Positions 18,661 to 26,749 of a stretch of DNA of 64,000 nt are shown one piece after another; positions within the stretch are counted from its first letter, which is position 1; each line of letters begins with the position of its first letter. The translations under genes and the position numbers were made by a program. The DNA comes from an uncultured Bacteroidales bacterium (GTDB lineage: Bacteria; Bacteroidota; Bacteroidia; Bacteroidales; P3): assembly GCA_905234665.1 (NCBI GenBank), contig CAJOIV010000002.1:13361-77360 (forward strand). Reading direction: 5' to 3'. The notes beneath the pieces are model-generated. The model was not told where the DNA came from. It did no database searches and worked only from the letters and a program-made list of their open reading frames with translations.

Positions 18661-19055
18661 GCCTATCGGATGAAGAGCGCAGAATAATAGTACAACTGGA
18701 ACTGGAGAAAGCCTATCGTACATACGATGCTGCCCAATTAATGATAGTCAACGAACATTGGGAGAGCGCTGCAAACCGATTGTATTATGCATTATTCCAT
18801 GCAGTAACTGCTCTTCTCATACATGATGGTCACAAAGTGACTTCGCACAAAGGGTCACACGCGTTGTTCGGATTACACTACATTAAGACGGGCAAACTGC
18901 CTCGTCTTTATTCAAGCATCTATCAGAAATTGGAAGCCATCCGCGATGAAGGTGACTACAACTGGGCTTACAGCGTGTCTTCCGATGATATTCTTGAAAA
19001 GGTCACCCCCTCAAAAGAGATGATTGACGCCATCGCCGCGATGGTGAAAGACTGA
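18657..19055 (+). CDS. hepT: HEPN-domain toxin (putative RNase)
   Basis: The 132-residue all-alpha protein carries the HEPN Rx4-6H motif within NRLYYALFHAVTAL (Arg, six residues, His). It is predicted to cleave RNA when not modified by its MNT partner, to which it is translationally coupled. A strong terminator follows 33 bases after the stop. Lower GC than the flanking housekeeping genes is consistent with acquisition as a small accessory cassette. Confidence 0.82.
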   Translation: MSLSDEERRIIVQLELEKAYRTYDAAQLMIVNEHWESAANRLYYALFHAVTALLIHDGHKVTSHKGSHALFGLHYIKTGKLPRLYSSIYQKLEAIRDEGDYNWAYSVSSDDILEKVTPSKEMIDAIAAMVKD

Positions 19056-19087
19056 ACAAAAGGGGTTACCCCTCACCCCCGCTACAT

Positions 19088-19128
19088 ATCACCACCGACA
19101 GGGAATTCTGCCGGTGGTGATTTTTTTT
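19088..19128 (+). terminator. Intrinsic terminator after HEPN gene
   Basis: ATCACCACCG (19088-19097) pairs with CGGTGGTGAT (19112-19121) and is followed by a run of T to 19128. It directly abuts the next promoter. Confidence 0.88.
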
Positions 19129-19129
19129 C

Positions 19130-19159
19130 TTGCCATATCGGAAAAAAGTCGTATTTTTG
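19130..19159 (+). promoter_or_regulatory. Promoter of the LRR-protein leader
   Basis: TTG (19130-19132) is 19 bases upstream of TATTTTTG (19152-19159). The promoter is shared in sequence with the leader copy at 40815-40844. Confidence 0.8.
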
Positions 19160-19440
19160 CACTCGCAAACCGTCAGTAAAGGTTTGCCGAGAAAGCGCAT
19201 TTTCGCCTTATTCCTGCAATGGTGAACTTCGACAACTCACATAGGTATAGGGAATAATGGGAAGATGAATGCTCCTGTTGGAGTGTATCCATTCCTATGA
19301 TACATCCATCGGTGGAGCAATTCACTGAACCATATTTTTTACCTAAGGGAGTCGAAGCCCTACCATTGAAAATAGGGTCACAATGGATGGCTCCACTTTC
19401 TTGTTGTGTCTATCCGTCCCCGAGCCGAGGCAAAAAGCAA
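19160..19440 (+). ncRNA. Structured 5' leader RNA (copy 1), candidate new cis-regulatory RNA
   Basis: The approximately 280-nt leader before the LRR gene is homologous to 40519-40814 on the other strand. Helices are: P1 GCAAACC/GGTTTGC (19165-19171 with 19181-19187); P2 TTATTCC/GGAATAA (19208-19214 with 19251-19257); P3 TAGGTA/TACCTA (19242-19247 with 19340-19345), which crosses P2 and so makes a pseudoknot; P4 GCTCC/GGAGC (19271-19275 with 19314-19318); P5 TGTATC/GATACA (19284-19289 with 19299-19304); P6 CCCTA/TAGGG (19358-19362 with 19373-19377). P2, P3 and P5 change on both sides in the second copy while remaining paired. The ligand or trigger is unknown. I do not recognise a known riboswitch. 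Confidence 0.75.
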
Positions 19441-19448
19441 TCAATCCC

Positions 19449-20963
19449 ATGAGAAAGAAATTATCCACCCTCGCCCTCCTTCTCCTCGTAGCCGCAGGAT
19501 CTTTCCACGCCTACGGATTCTCCGCCGTCACCTCCAGCGGACACACACTCAATTATGCCATCTTCTCCGGCACTCATAATGTTGAAGTTCAACAGAGCAA
19601 CGTAAGTGGAGCACTTGTTATTGACAGTACTGTCACCTACAATAACATCACCTATCGAGTCACCTCCATCGGGACCCAGGCTTTCCCTGGCTGCACAAGC
19701 CTCACTTCCGTCACCATCCCCACCTCCGTCACCTCCATCGGGATTTGGGCTTTCTCTGACTGCACAAGCCTCACCTCGCTGGTTTTTAATGCCACCAACT
19801 GCACTTCCATAGGGGTTGGTGACTATTATTCATTTACTAATTGCCCTATTTCTTCTGTCACATTCGGCAGTACTGTCCAGATCATCCCAGATTATCTTCT
19901 TTCTGGCTGCACAGGCCTCACCTCCGTCACCATCCCCAACTCTGTCACCTCCATCGGGGACTATGCTTTCTCTGGCTGCACAGGCCTCACCTCAATTGTA
20001 GTAGCGAATGGTAATAGAGTATATGATAGTCGCAACAACTGCAATGCTATCATAGAAACCAATACCAACACATTACATACAGGATGCCAGAATACTATCA
20101 TCCCCACCTCCGTCACCTCCATCGGGGACTATGCTTTCTGTGGTTGCTCAAGCCTCACCTCCGTCACCATTCCCAATTCCGTTACCGCTATTGGGTTTCA
20201 GGCCTTCTCTGGCTGCCTCCGGCTCACTTCCGTCAGTCTGGGAGAGGGGGTTGTCAATATAGGCAGCCAGGCGTTCAAGGACTGCGGCATCATCGGGGAG
20301 CTGGTCATCCCGCAGAGTGTGACGACTATCGGGAGCGAGGGGTTCCGCAACTGCTATGGTATCAACGAGATTACCTGTCTCGGACGTGTGGCTCCTTCGC
20401 TGGGTAACTCCGTTTTTGCCGGGCTGGACACGAGCATCACCGTCAACATCCCCTGCGGGACGACGAATCTCTATGCCGGCCGCTGGCCATACTTCCACAA
20501 CTTCAACGAGATTCCATTCCTCTTCAAGGTGGCGACGGACAACCCCGCGCAGGGGACGGCGCAGATGGTGCAGGATCCTTCGTGCGACGACCCCGTGGCC
20601 ATTGTGCGGGCCACAGCCCGCAACGGCTACCACTTTGACCACTGGAGCGACGGCAGCACCCAGAACCCCTACACCTGCGTGGTGACGGGCAGCATGACGC
20701 TGACGGCCTTCTTCGTCTCGGACAGCGGCCCTATAGGCATCGGGGAGGCCGACAGGCAAGGCATCAAGGTATATGCCGACGGAAGCAGGATTGTGGTGTC
20801 GGGAGCCGAGGGCGAGGAGGCATGCCTCTACGACATGATGGGGCGGCTCGCGGCCAAAGGTCATGTGGAGAACGGGAGTATCACCTTCGACGCTCCTGCC
20901 GCAGGGGTCTACATTGTCCGCATAGGCGACTATCCCGTACGACGCGTTGTTGTTGTCCGATAA
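19449..20963 (+). CDS. BspA-like leucine-rich-repeat protein with T9SS sorting tail
   Basis: The 504-residue secreted protein has a signal peptide (MRKKLSTLALLLLVAAGSFH). About eight LRR_5 (BspA/TpLRR) repeats follow, such as LTSVTIPNSVTSIGDYAFSG at a 23-residue period (residues about 60-330). Next comes a 'HFDHWSDGSTQNPYT' Listeria-Bacteroides-type repeat domain. The C-terminal 70 residues (CLYDMMGRLAAKG, AAGVYIVRIG, ending RRVVVVR) form a type A T9SS sorting domain that would anchor it at the surface. Such proteins bind host or bacterial ligands. An in-frame upstream ATG at 19383 would add residues without a signal peptide, so 19449 is preferred. Confidence 0.88.
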   Translation: MRKKLSTLALLLLVAAGSFHAYGFSAVTSSGHTLNYAIFSGTHNVEVQQSNVSGALVIDSTVTYNNITYRVTSIGTQAFPGCTSLTSVTIPTSVTSIGIWAFSDCTSLTSLVFNATNCTSIGVGDYYSFTNCPISSVTFGSTVQIIPDYLLSGCTGLTSVTIPNSVTSIGDYAFSGCTGLTSIVVANGNRVYDSRNNCNAIIETNTNTLHTGCQNTIIPTSVTSIGDYAFCGCSSLTSVTIPNSVTAIGFQAFSGCLRLTSVSLGEGVVNIGSQAFKDCGIIGELVIPQSVTTIGSEGFRNCYGINEITCLGRVAPSLGNSVFAGLDTSITVNIPCGTTNLYAGRWPYFHNFNEIPFLFKVATDNPAQGTAQMVQDPSCDDPVAIVRATARNGYHFDHWSDGSTQNPYTCVVTGSMTLTAFFVSDSGPIGIGEADRQGIKVYADGSRIVVSGAEGEEACLYDMMGRLAAKGHVENGSITFDAPAAGVYIVRIGDYPVRRVVVVR

Positions 20964-20987
20964 TGTGTCACACAGGCACTTACAAAA

Positions 20988-21023
20988 GATGCTCCCCAAG
21001 GCGAGCATCTTTTCTTTTTTTTA
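20988..21023 (+). terminator. Intrinsic terminator after LRR gene
   Basis: GATGCTC (20988-20994) pairs with GAGCATC (21003-21009), followed by TTTTCTTTTTTTT. Confidence 0.88.
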
Positions 21024-21065
21024 GTTACCCGACAGAGCAATATAATCCGCCGAGGCACGTTATTA

Positions 21066-21093
21066 AAGTAAGAAGTAAGAACTAAGAAGCAAG
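21066..21093. repeat. AAGTAAGAACTAAGA-type repeat before sufB
   Basis: AAGTAAGAAGTAAGAACTAA and following AAGAAGCAAG repeat a 7-8 base unit, the reverse-complement form of the TTCTTAC/TTCTTAG arrays at 4776, 42074 and 63826. It lies in the sufB leader just before the ATG. Confidence 0.6.
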
Positions 21094-21102
21094 ATAAACA
21101 CA

Positions 21103-22587
21103 ATGGCAGAGAAACAAGACGATATAATCCAAGAGGTTACCAACAACGAGTATAAGTGGGGGTTCACCACTGATATCGACACGGAGACCATTCCCAAGGG
21201 ACTTAACGAGGAGGTCGTGCGACTCATCTCGCGCAAGAAGAATGAGCCGGAATGGCTGCTGGAGTTCCGCCTGAACGCCTTCCGCCGCTGGCAACAGATG
21301 AAGGAACCCGATTGGGCTCACCTCGAATACGAGACTCCTAACTACCAGGACATTATCTACTACGCCGCCCCCAAGCAGCAGCCCCAAAAGAAGAGCATGG
21401 ACGAGGTAGACCCCGAGCTCCTGGCCACCTTCGACAAACTGGGCATCCCCCTGCGGGAGCAAAAAGTCCTCGCGGGCGTCGGCGGTTCTGACGCCAACGG
21501 ACAATTAAGCGGCGTGGCCTACGACGCCATCATGGACTCCGTCTCGGTCAAGACCACCAGCCAGAAGGCCCTCGAGGAGAAGGGCATCATCTTCTGCCCC
21601 ATCAGCGAGGCCGTCCAGAAGCACCCCGACCTAGTTCGCCAGTACCTCGGCTCCGTGGTGCCCGCTTCCGACAACTACTTCGCCGCCCTCAACTCGGCCG
21701 TCTTCTCCGACGGCTCCTTCTGCTATATCCCCAAAGGGGTCCGCTGCCCCATCGAGCTCTCATCCTACTTCCGCATCAACGCCCGCGGCACAGGCCAGTT
21801 CGAACGCACCCTCATCGTGGCCGACGAAGAGGCATACGTCAGCTATATGGAAGGCTGCACCGCCCCACAGCGCGACGAGAACCAGCTGCACGCCGCCATC
21901 GTCGAGATTATCGCCCTGAAGGACGCCGAGGTGAAGTACAGCACCGTCCAGAACTGGTACCCAGGCGACAAGGAGGGCAAGGGCGGCATCTACAACTTCG
22001 TCACCAAGCGCGGCATCTGCAAAGGCTCACGCTCCAAGATTTCGTGGACGCAGGTCGAGACCGGCTCTGCCGTCACATGGAAATACCCCTCGTGCATCCT
22101 GCAGGGCGACGACTCCACCGCCGAGTTCTACAGCGTGGCCGTCACCGCCAACTACCAGCAGGCCGACACGGGCACCAAGATGATACATGTGGGCAAGAAC
22201 ACCCGCAGCACCATCATGTCGAAGGGCATCAGCGCAGGCCACAGCCAGAACAGCTACCGCGGTCTGGTGCAGGTGAACCACAACGCCGAGAACGCCCGCA
22301 ACTACTCGCAGTGCGACAGCCTCCTGCTGGGCGACCAGTGCGGCGCGCACACCTGGCCCTACATCAAGGCCAACAACTCCACCGCCATCCTCGAACACGA
22401 AGCCACGACGAGCAAGATCAGTGAAGACCAGCTCTTCTACTGCCAACAGCGCGGCATCAGCCCCGAGAGCGCCGTGGGCCTCATTGTCAACGGCTACGCC
22501 AAGGACGTCCTCAAGAAACTCCCCATGGAGTTCGCCGTCGAGGCCCAGAAGTTGCTCAGCATCTCACTCGAAGGCAGCGTGGGATGA
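21103..22587 (+). CDS. sufB: Fe-S cluster assembly scaffold protein SufB
   Basis: SufB with SufC and SufD builds Fe-S clusters. The 494-residue protein contains [70 protein letters not shown] and [20 protein letters not shown], all hallmark SufB sequences. sufC and sufD are not adjacent; the next gene is an RNA methyltransferase. A Family B palindrome starts at the base after the stop codon. Confidence 0.96.
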   Translation: MAEKQDDIIQEVTNNEYKWGFTTDIDTETIPKGLNEEVVRLISRKKNEPEWLLEFRLNAFRRWQQMKEPDWAHLEYETPNYQDIIYYAAPKQQPQKKSMDEVDPELLATFDKLGIPLREQKVLAGVGGSDANGQLSGVAYDAIMDSVSVKTTSQKALEEKGIIFCPISEAVQKHPDLVRQYLGSVVPASDNYFAALNSAVFSDGSFCYIPKGVRCPIELSSYFRINARGTGQFERTLIVADEEAYVSYMEGCTAPQRDENQLHAAIVEIIALKDAEVKYSTVQNWYPGDKEGKGGIYNFVTKRGICKGSRSKISWTQVETGSAVTWKYPSCILQGDDSTAEFYSVAVTANYQQADTGTKMIHVGKNTRSTIMSKGISAGHSQNSYRGLVQVNHNAENARNYSQCDSLLLGDQCGAHTWPYIKANNSTAILEHEATTSKISEDQLFYCQQRGISPESAVGLIVNGYAKDVLKKLPMEFAVEAQKLLSISLEGSVG

Positions 22588-22608
22588 CCCGGTGTCCGGG
22601 CTGACATT
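22588..22608. repeat. Family B palindromic element (sufB-trmH junction)
   Basis: CCCGGTGTCCGGG (22588-22600) followed by CTGACATT lies directly after the sufB stop codon, in the inverse orientation to the cca copy. Confidence 0.8.
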
Positions 22609-22618
22609 AATTGAGAAG

Positions 22619-23212
22619 ATGATGAAGAAGCTGACGACAGAAGAAATGAACCGTCTGACGGTCGAGGAGTTCCGCGAGGCGGAGAAGCTGCCCCTCACGG
22701 TGGTGCTCGACAATGTCCGCAGCCAAAACAACATAGGTTCCATCTTCCGCACCTCTGATGCCTTCCGCATCGAGAAGATATGCCTATGCGGCATCTGCTC
22801 CACCCCACCCCACCGCGACATCCACAAGACGGCCCTTGGCGCCGAGGAGAGTGTCGCATGGCAGTACTACGAGACCTCCGCCGAATGCCTCCGCGCCCTC
22901 AAGGCTGACGGTTACACCCTCTACGCCGTCGAGCAGGTGGACGACAGCATCAAACTTGGAGAACTGGGGTCGGCGCCCTTGTGGCGCCAATGTGAGAATG
23001 TGGGAATGTGTAAATGTGTAAGTGGAGCGGAAGCCGGTGTAGCGGTCATCTTTGGCAATGAAGTGGAGGGCGTGGACGAAAGTCTGCTTCCCCTCTGCGA
23101 CGGCTGCCTCGAAATCCCGCAATACGGCACCAAGCACTCCCTCAACGTCAGCTGCGCCGCCGCCATCGTCCTCTGGGAATTGAGCAAGGCGATGAGAAAC
23201 CAAAAGGCTTGA
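22619..23212 (+). CDS. SpoU/TrmH-family RNA 2'-O-methyltransferase with in-frame repeat
   Basis: The 197-residue SPOUT methyltransferase has motif 1 VVLDNVRSQNNIGSIFRTSD, motif 2 VIFGNEVEGV and motif 3 IPQYGTKHSLNVSCAAAIVL. These form the trefoil knot that binds S-adenosylmethionine. It probably methylates a ribose in tRNA or 23S rRNA; the target is unknown. Between LGSAPLW and GVAVIFGNE an array of AATGTG-type repeats (22990-23025) is translated as roughly RQCENVGMCKCVSG, not part of the family core. Either 22619 or 22622 can serve as start. The terminator overlaps the stop. Confidence 0.9.
   Translation: MMKKLTTEEMNRLTVEEFREAEKLPLTVVLDNVRSQNNIGSIFRTSDAFRIEKICLCGICSTPPHRDIHKTALGAEESVAWQYYETSAECLRALKADGYTLYAVEQVDDSIKLGELGSAPLWRQCENVGMCKCVSGAEAGVAVIFGNEVEGVDESLLPLCDGCLEIPQYGTKHSLNVSCAAAIVLWELSKAMRNQKA
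22990..23025. repeat. AATGTG-type array inside the SpoU gene
   Basis: The unit AATGTGAG/AATGTGGG/AATGTGTA/AATGTGTAAG repeats four times and ends in AGTGGAGC. The same units and the 'GAGTGGCT' core occur at 27586-27663 and 51163-51244. Confidence 0.7.
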
Positions 23213-23238
23213 GCGTTCCGCCCAAGCCTTTCTTTTTT
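23203..23238 (+). terminator. Intrinsic terminator overlapping the SpoU stop codon
   Basis: AAAGGCTTG (23203-23211) pairs with CAAGCCTTT (23223-23231), followed by CTTTTTT. It overlaps the TGA at 23210-23212. Confidence 0.85.
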
Positions 23239-23257
23239 CATTCAGTAGCTGTCGCCA

Positions 23258-24025
23258 CTATTTCTTCTTCACGGTCTTGTATTCCTCGTTGAGGCCGTTG
23301 ATGATTTCGTCGGTGATGTCCATACCGGGGTTCATGTAGATGGTGGGGCTGTCGACGAAGGTCTTGCGGAGGATGATGTCGAACTGCTGGTTGGCGGCGT
23401 TGTACTCGCGCACGAAGGCGAAGATGCGGTTGAGGAGCTCGATATTCGACTCCAGCTGCTTCTGCATGACCTTGTTGGTCACTTCAGCCTCGAGGGTGGA
23501 GAGTTTCTCGTAGCGCTGCTTGAGTTCGGCTTCCTTGGCCTGCTGCTGCGAGAGGCTCATCTTCTCGCCGTTCTGGATGAAGTCGTTGTAGTCCTTCTGG
23601 AACTGCTCCATCTGACGCTGGCCGCTGGCCATCTGCTGGTCGCGGTACTGATTGAGCTCTTCCTGCAGGTCGATGGCATATTGGTACTTAGCCAGGAGGG
23701 TGTCACTGTCGACGTAGGCCACCTTGAGCACGCCGCCTTCGGCGACCATGGGTGCGGAGGCGTCGGGGTTGTACTTGCTGTGGGTGCCAATGCCGGCGAA
23801 GTGGAAGATGTAGATGAGCACCAGTCCGATAAAGAGGACGATGTTGGCGCACATCAGGCAGGTGGGAGTCACCTTGCAGCAGCGCCCGGTGTCCGGGCTG
23901 ACATTTTCTGCAGTCTCAACGGGAGTCTCGGGAGTCTCAATGGGAGCCTCAACTGGAGTCTCAGTGGTCTCAATGGTTTCGGGAGTTTCGATGGTTTCGT
24001 TTGTGATGTTTTCTTGGTTTTCCAT
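23258..24025 (-). CDS. OmpH/Skp-like protein with Thr/Glu-rich N-terminus and membrane anchor
   Basis: The 255-residue protein has a cytoplasmic Thr/Glu/Pro-rich tail built from 'ETPETIETTETPVE' phrases and a Cys-containing linker. One membrane segment follows (ANIVLFIGLVLIYIFHFAGI, about residues 60-79). The periplasmic part is an OmpH/Skp fold: VAYVDSDTLLAKYQYA, a long coiled coil rich in Gln/Glu, and FDIILRKTFVDSPTIYMNPGMDITDEI. Skp-like proteins hold outer-membrane proteins during transit, but an inner-membrane-anchored form may act differently. The NVSPDTG before RCCKVTPTC comes from a Family B palindrome. It follows gltX in the same direction. Confidence 0.82.
   Translation of the reverse strand: MENQENITNETIETPETIETTETPVEAPIETPETPVETAENVSPDTGRCCKVTPTCLMCANIVLFIGLVLIYIFHFAGIGTHSKYNPDASAPMVAEGGVLKVAYVDSDTLLAKYQYAIDLQEELNQYRDQQMASGQRQMEQFQKDYNDFIQNGEKMSLSQQQAKEAELKQRYEKLSTLEAEVTNKVMQKQLESNIELLNRIFAFVREYNAANQQFDIILRKTFVDSPTIYMNPGMDITDEIINGLNEEYKTVKKK
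23884..23905. repeat. Family B palindromic element (OmpH copy, in frame)
   Basis: GCCCGGTGTCCGGGC (23884-23898) plus CTGACATT encodes ENVSPDTGR on the - strand, the same peptide as the cca copy. Confidence 0.8.
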
Positions 24026-24058
24026 GTTGTATAATCTTTTTAGTTTTTGTTTTCGACC

Positions 24059-24147
24059 TTTTACACACTCCTCCGCCCCTTTTCTGCGCTCAAGGCTCTG
24101 CCCGAAATGCCACTGGCATTTCTCTTCCTAACTTAGGGGAGGAGTGA
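24059..24147. repeat. Family A element between gltX and the OmpH-like gene
   Basis: The element starts with TTTACACACTCCTCCGCCCC and ends with the CTAACTTAGGGGAGGAGTG form. It includes AATGCCACTGGCATT. The reverse complement matches 6567-6650 almost base for base. Confidence 0.82.
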
Positions 24148-24159
24148 ACGGGAGTCGGT

Positions 24160-24183
24160 TTCAATTTTCAATTCTCAATTTCT
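24160..24183. repeat. AATTGA-type repeat at the gltX end
   Basis: CAATTTTCAATTCTCAATTT gives the - strand codons for the final ...EIEN and the stop of gltX. Confidence 0.65.
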
Positions 24184-25730
24184 CCAATGACTTCGATGGC
24201 GCGCTGAACGCGGCGGATGGTCTCTTCCTTGCCGATGGTAAGGACGAGGGTGATCATGTCGGGTCCCACGGTGTTGCCCACGACGGCGAGGCGCAGCGAG
24301 TTCATGATCTGTCCCATGTTGAGCTGGTTGCCGAGGATGTACTCGTCGAGGAGGGCGTGGTGGATGGCGTCGTGCTCGAAGGGGACGGTGTTCAGGATTT
24401 CTATCACCTTGGCCATGTGGGTAGTCATGCCGGGTTTCCAGCGCTTGGCGACGGCCTTGGGGTCGTACTCGGTGGGGGCCACGAAGAAGTAGTGCGCCTG
24501 GTCCCACAGCTCCTGCGGGAAGTTGAGACGTTCCTTCATCATGCCGCAGACCTTGACGACATAGTCTCTTTCAGCATCCACGCCGTGCTCCTTGAGCTGC
24601 GGGAGGAACTGGTCGGCGAGCCACTCGTCCGACATCTGCTGCAGGTACTCGTGGTTGAACCACTTGGCCTTCTCGACATTGAAGCGGGCGCCGCTCTTGC
24701 TGATATGTTCGATGGAGAAGAGCTTGATTAACTCGTCCATGCTCATTAACTCTTGTAAGCGGGGATTGACTCCACTTCGGTCGTCGACCCCGCTTCCGGG
24801 GTTCCACCCGAGGAGCGCCAGCATGTTGACCACTGCCTGAGGCAGGTAGCCCTGCTCGCGGTAGCCGCTGGACTTCTCGCCCGTCTCGGGGTTGACCCAG
24901 TCGAGGGGGAAGACGGGGAAGCCGAGACGGTCGCCGTCGCGCTTGCTGAGTTTGCCGTTGCCCTCGGGCTTGAGGAGCAGGGGCAGGTGGGCGAACTGCG
25001 GCATGGTCTCCTCCCAGCCAAATGCCTTGTAGAGCATCACATGCAGGGGTGCCGAAGGCAGCCACTCCTCGCCGCGGATGACGTGCGAGACCTCCATGAG
25101 GTGGTCGTCGACGATGTTGGCGAGGTGATAGGTGGGCATGCCGTCCGACTTGAAGAGGACCTTGTCGTCCAGCAGGCGCGAGTTCATGGTCACGTCGCCA
25201 CGGATAAGGTCGTGGACGGTGATGTCGATATTCTCGGGGAACTTGAAGCGCACGACGTAGGGCTCGCCCGAGGCAATGCGGCGCTCGACCTCGTCGGCGG
25301 GCAGCGTCAGGCTGTTGACCATCGCGCCGCGGGTGTTGCAGTCATACTGGAACACCTTCTTCTGAGCCTCGGCCTCCTTGCGTTTGGCGTCGAGCTCCTC
25401 GGGGCGGTCGAAGGCGTAGTAGGCCCATCCGCCCTCGAGCAGTTGTTCAGCATACTGGCGGTAGAGGGGCTTGCGGTCGCTCTGGCGGTAGGGGCCATAG
25501 TTGCCTCCAAGGTGGACACCCTCGTCGAACTTGATGCCGAGCCAGTCGAGGGCCTCGATGATGTATTGTTCGGCACCCGGCACAAAGCGGGTCTGGTCGG
25601 TGTCCTCGATGCGGAGAATCATGTCGCCGCCGTTCTGGCGGGCGAAGAGGTAGTTGTACAGCGCCGTGCGGACACCTCCGATGTGGAGGGGGCCGGTGGG
25701 GCTGGGGGCGAAACGGACTCTTACTTTCAT
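24168..25730 (-). CDS. gltX: Glutamyl-tRNA synthetase (GlnS/GltX class I)
   Basis: The enzyme charges tRNA-Glu. The 520-residue protein begins [21 protein letters not shown] (HIGH-type motif), has [14 protein letters not shown] and carries the [11 protein letters not shown] signature (KMSKS-type). A C-terminal helical anticodon domain follows. About 15 extra residues ([15 protein letters not shown]) precede [11 protein letters not shown]; they map to a small palindrome (24759-24793). It lies 17 bases from the upstream glycosyltransferase gene in a - strand operon. The last residues IEN come from the AATTGA repeat. Confidence 0.95.
   Translation of the reverse strand: MKVRVRFAPSPTGPLHIGGVRTALYNYLFARQNGGDMILRIEDTDQTRFVPGAEQYIIEALDWLGIKFDEGVHLGGNYGPYRQSDRKPLYRQYAEQLLEGGWAYYAFDRPEELDAKRKEAEAQKKVFQYDCNTRGAMVNSLTLPADEVERRIASGEPYVVRFKFPENIDITVHDLIRGDVTMNSRLLDDKVLFKSDGMPTYHLANIVDDHLMEVSHVIRGEEWLPSAPLHVMLYKAFGWEETMPQFAHLPLLLKPEGNGKLSKRDGDRLGFPVFPLDWVNPETGEKSSGYREQGYLPQAVVNMLALLGWNPGSGVDDRSGVNPRLQELMSMDELIKLFSIEHISKSGARFNVEKAKWFNHEYLQQMSDEWLADQFLPQLKEHGVDAERDYVVKVCGMMKERLNFPQELWDQAHYFFVAPTEYDPKAVAKRWKPGMTTHMAKVIEILNTVPFEHDAIHHALLDEYILGNQLNMGQIMNSLRLAVVGNTVGPDMITLVLTIGKEETIRRVQRAIEVIGEIEN
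24759..24793. repeat. Small palindromic insertion in gltX
   Basis: GCGGGG (24759-24764) and CCCCGC (24788-24793) enclose CTCCACTTCGGTCGTCGACC, itself holding the palindrome GGTCGTCGACC. It encodes residues not usual in gltX. Confidence 0.5.
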
Positions 25731-25747
25731 ATCTTAGGTATAACGTA

Positions 25748-26749
25748 TTATTGCAGTTGGGAATACTTGGTGTGTCTTAGCAGGTAATACTGCACCAGCA
25801 GGAGACCCTCGTAGATGCATCCGACGGGCTGGGGATGTGTCTGCCGGCGTTTCTCGCGCAGGGCGGGATGCCACTTGCGGAACTCCTTGTGAGCCTTCAC
25901 GACGGCCGAGAACTCCTGGGGTTTGCGCTCGGCGAGGAACTTGAAGGCGGCCACATAGTCGAGCACGATGCGGGCTGCCAGCACCCAGCGGCGACGGCTG
26001 TCGGGCAGATTCTTATAGAGGAGGGCCAGGTTGTTGCGGAAGTTGAGGAAAGTCTTGCGGGGGTTCGACTTGGGGAGGGTGCCTCCGCCGACATGGTAGA
26101 CCACGCTCGCGGGGCAGTACTCCACGCGATAGCCCGCGTTCTTGGCGCGCCAGCAGAAGTCAATCTCCTCCATGTGGGCGAAGAAGTCGCCGTCCAGCCC
26201 GCCGAGTTCTCTCCATACATCGGCGCGGACGAACATCGCCGCTCCCGAGGCCCAGAATATCTCGCAGGGGTCGTCGTACTGGCCGTGGTCCTGCTCCAGG
26301 GTGGTGAAGAGACGTCCGCGGCAGAAGGGGTAGCCGTACTTGTCGATGAATCCTCCCGCGCCGCCGGCATACTCGAAGGTGTCTCTCTGGTCGTACATCA
26401 GCAGCTTGGGCTGGCAGATGGCCGTCTGCGGGTTGGCTGCCATCTGTGCGACAACGGGTTCTATCCACCCGGGGGTGACCTCCACATCGTCGTTGAGCAG
26501 GACGAAACAGTCGGCATCAATCTGCGCCAGTGCCTTGTTGTAGCCTCCGGCAAAGCCATAGTTCTTGTCCAACGCGATGACCCTCAGCGAGGGATAGTGC
26601 TCGGCGAGGAAGTCGAGCGAGTCGTCGGTCGAGCCGTTGTCGGCGATGATGACCTCTGCGTCGCCCGTCGTGCAGGCGGTGACGGAGGGGAGAAAACGTT
26701 CCAGCATCTTGCGGCCGTTCCAGTTCAGTATGACTACAGCTGTTCTCAT
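25748..26749 (-). CDS. Family 2 glycosyltransferase (envelope polysaccharide)
   Basis: The 333-residue GT-A fold enzyme has VVILNWNGRKMLERFLPS, VIIADNGSTDDSL, LDKNYGFAGGYNKAL, LLNDDVEVTPGW (DxD-type metal site) and DGDFFAHMEEIDFCWRAKNAGY. It most resembles rhamnosyltransferase-like GT2 proteins. A C-terminal region with amphipathic helices follows. The gene start overlaps the stop of the acyltransferase by four bases (26746-26749), so the pair probably works on lipid A or another envelope glycolipid. Sugar and acceptor are unknown. Confidence 0.87.
   Translation of the reverse strand: MRTAVVILNWNGRKMLERFLPSVTACTTGDAEVIIADNGSTDDSLDFLAEHYPSLRVIALDKNYGFAGGYNKALAQIDADCFVLLNDDVEVTPGWIEPVVAQMAANPQTAICQPKLLMYDQRDTFEYAGGAGGFIDKYGYPFCRGRLFTTLEQDHGQYDDPCEIFWASGAAMFVRADVWRELGGLDGDFFAHMEEIDFCWRAKNAGYRVEYCPASVVYHVGGGTLPKSNPRKTFLNFRNNLALLYKNLPDSRRRWVLAARIVLDYVAAFKFLAERKPQEFSAVVKAHKEFRKWHPALREKRRQTHPQPVGCIYEGLLLVQYYLLRHTKYSQLQ

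Noticed and set aside
19160..19440. Known riboswitch, 6S RNA or tmRNA
   Set aside because: None of the hallmark sequences I know for these is visible; the element is tied to a promoter and a downstream gene. A covariance search would be decisive.
19383..19448. Earlier start for the LRR protein
   Set aside because: It would place extra residues before the signal peptide; the ATG at 19449 begins a good one. The upstream frame is kept as a possible leader peptide only.
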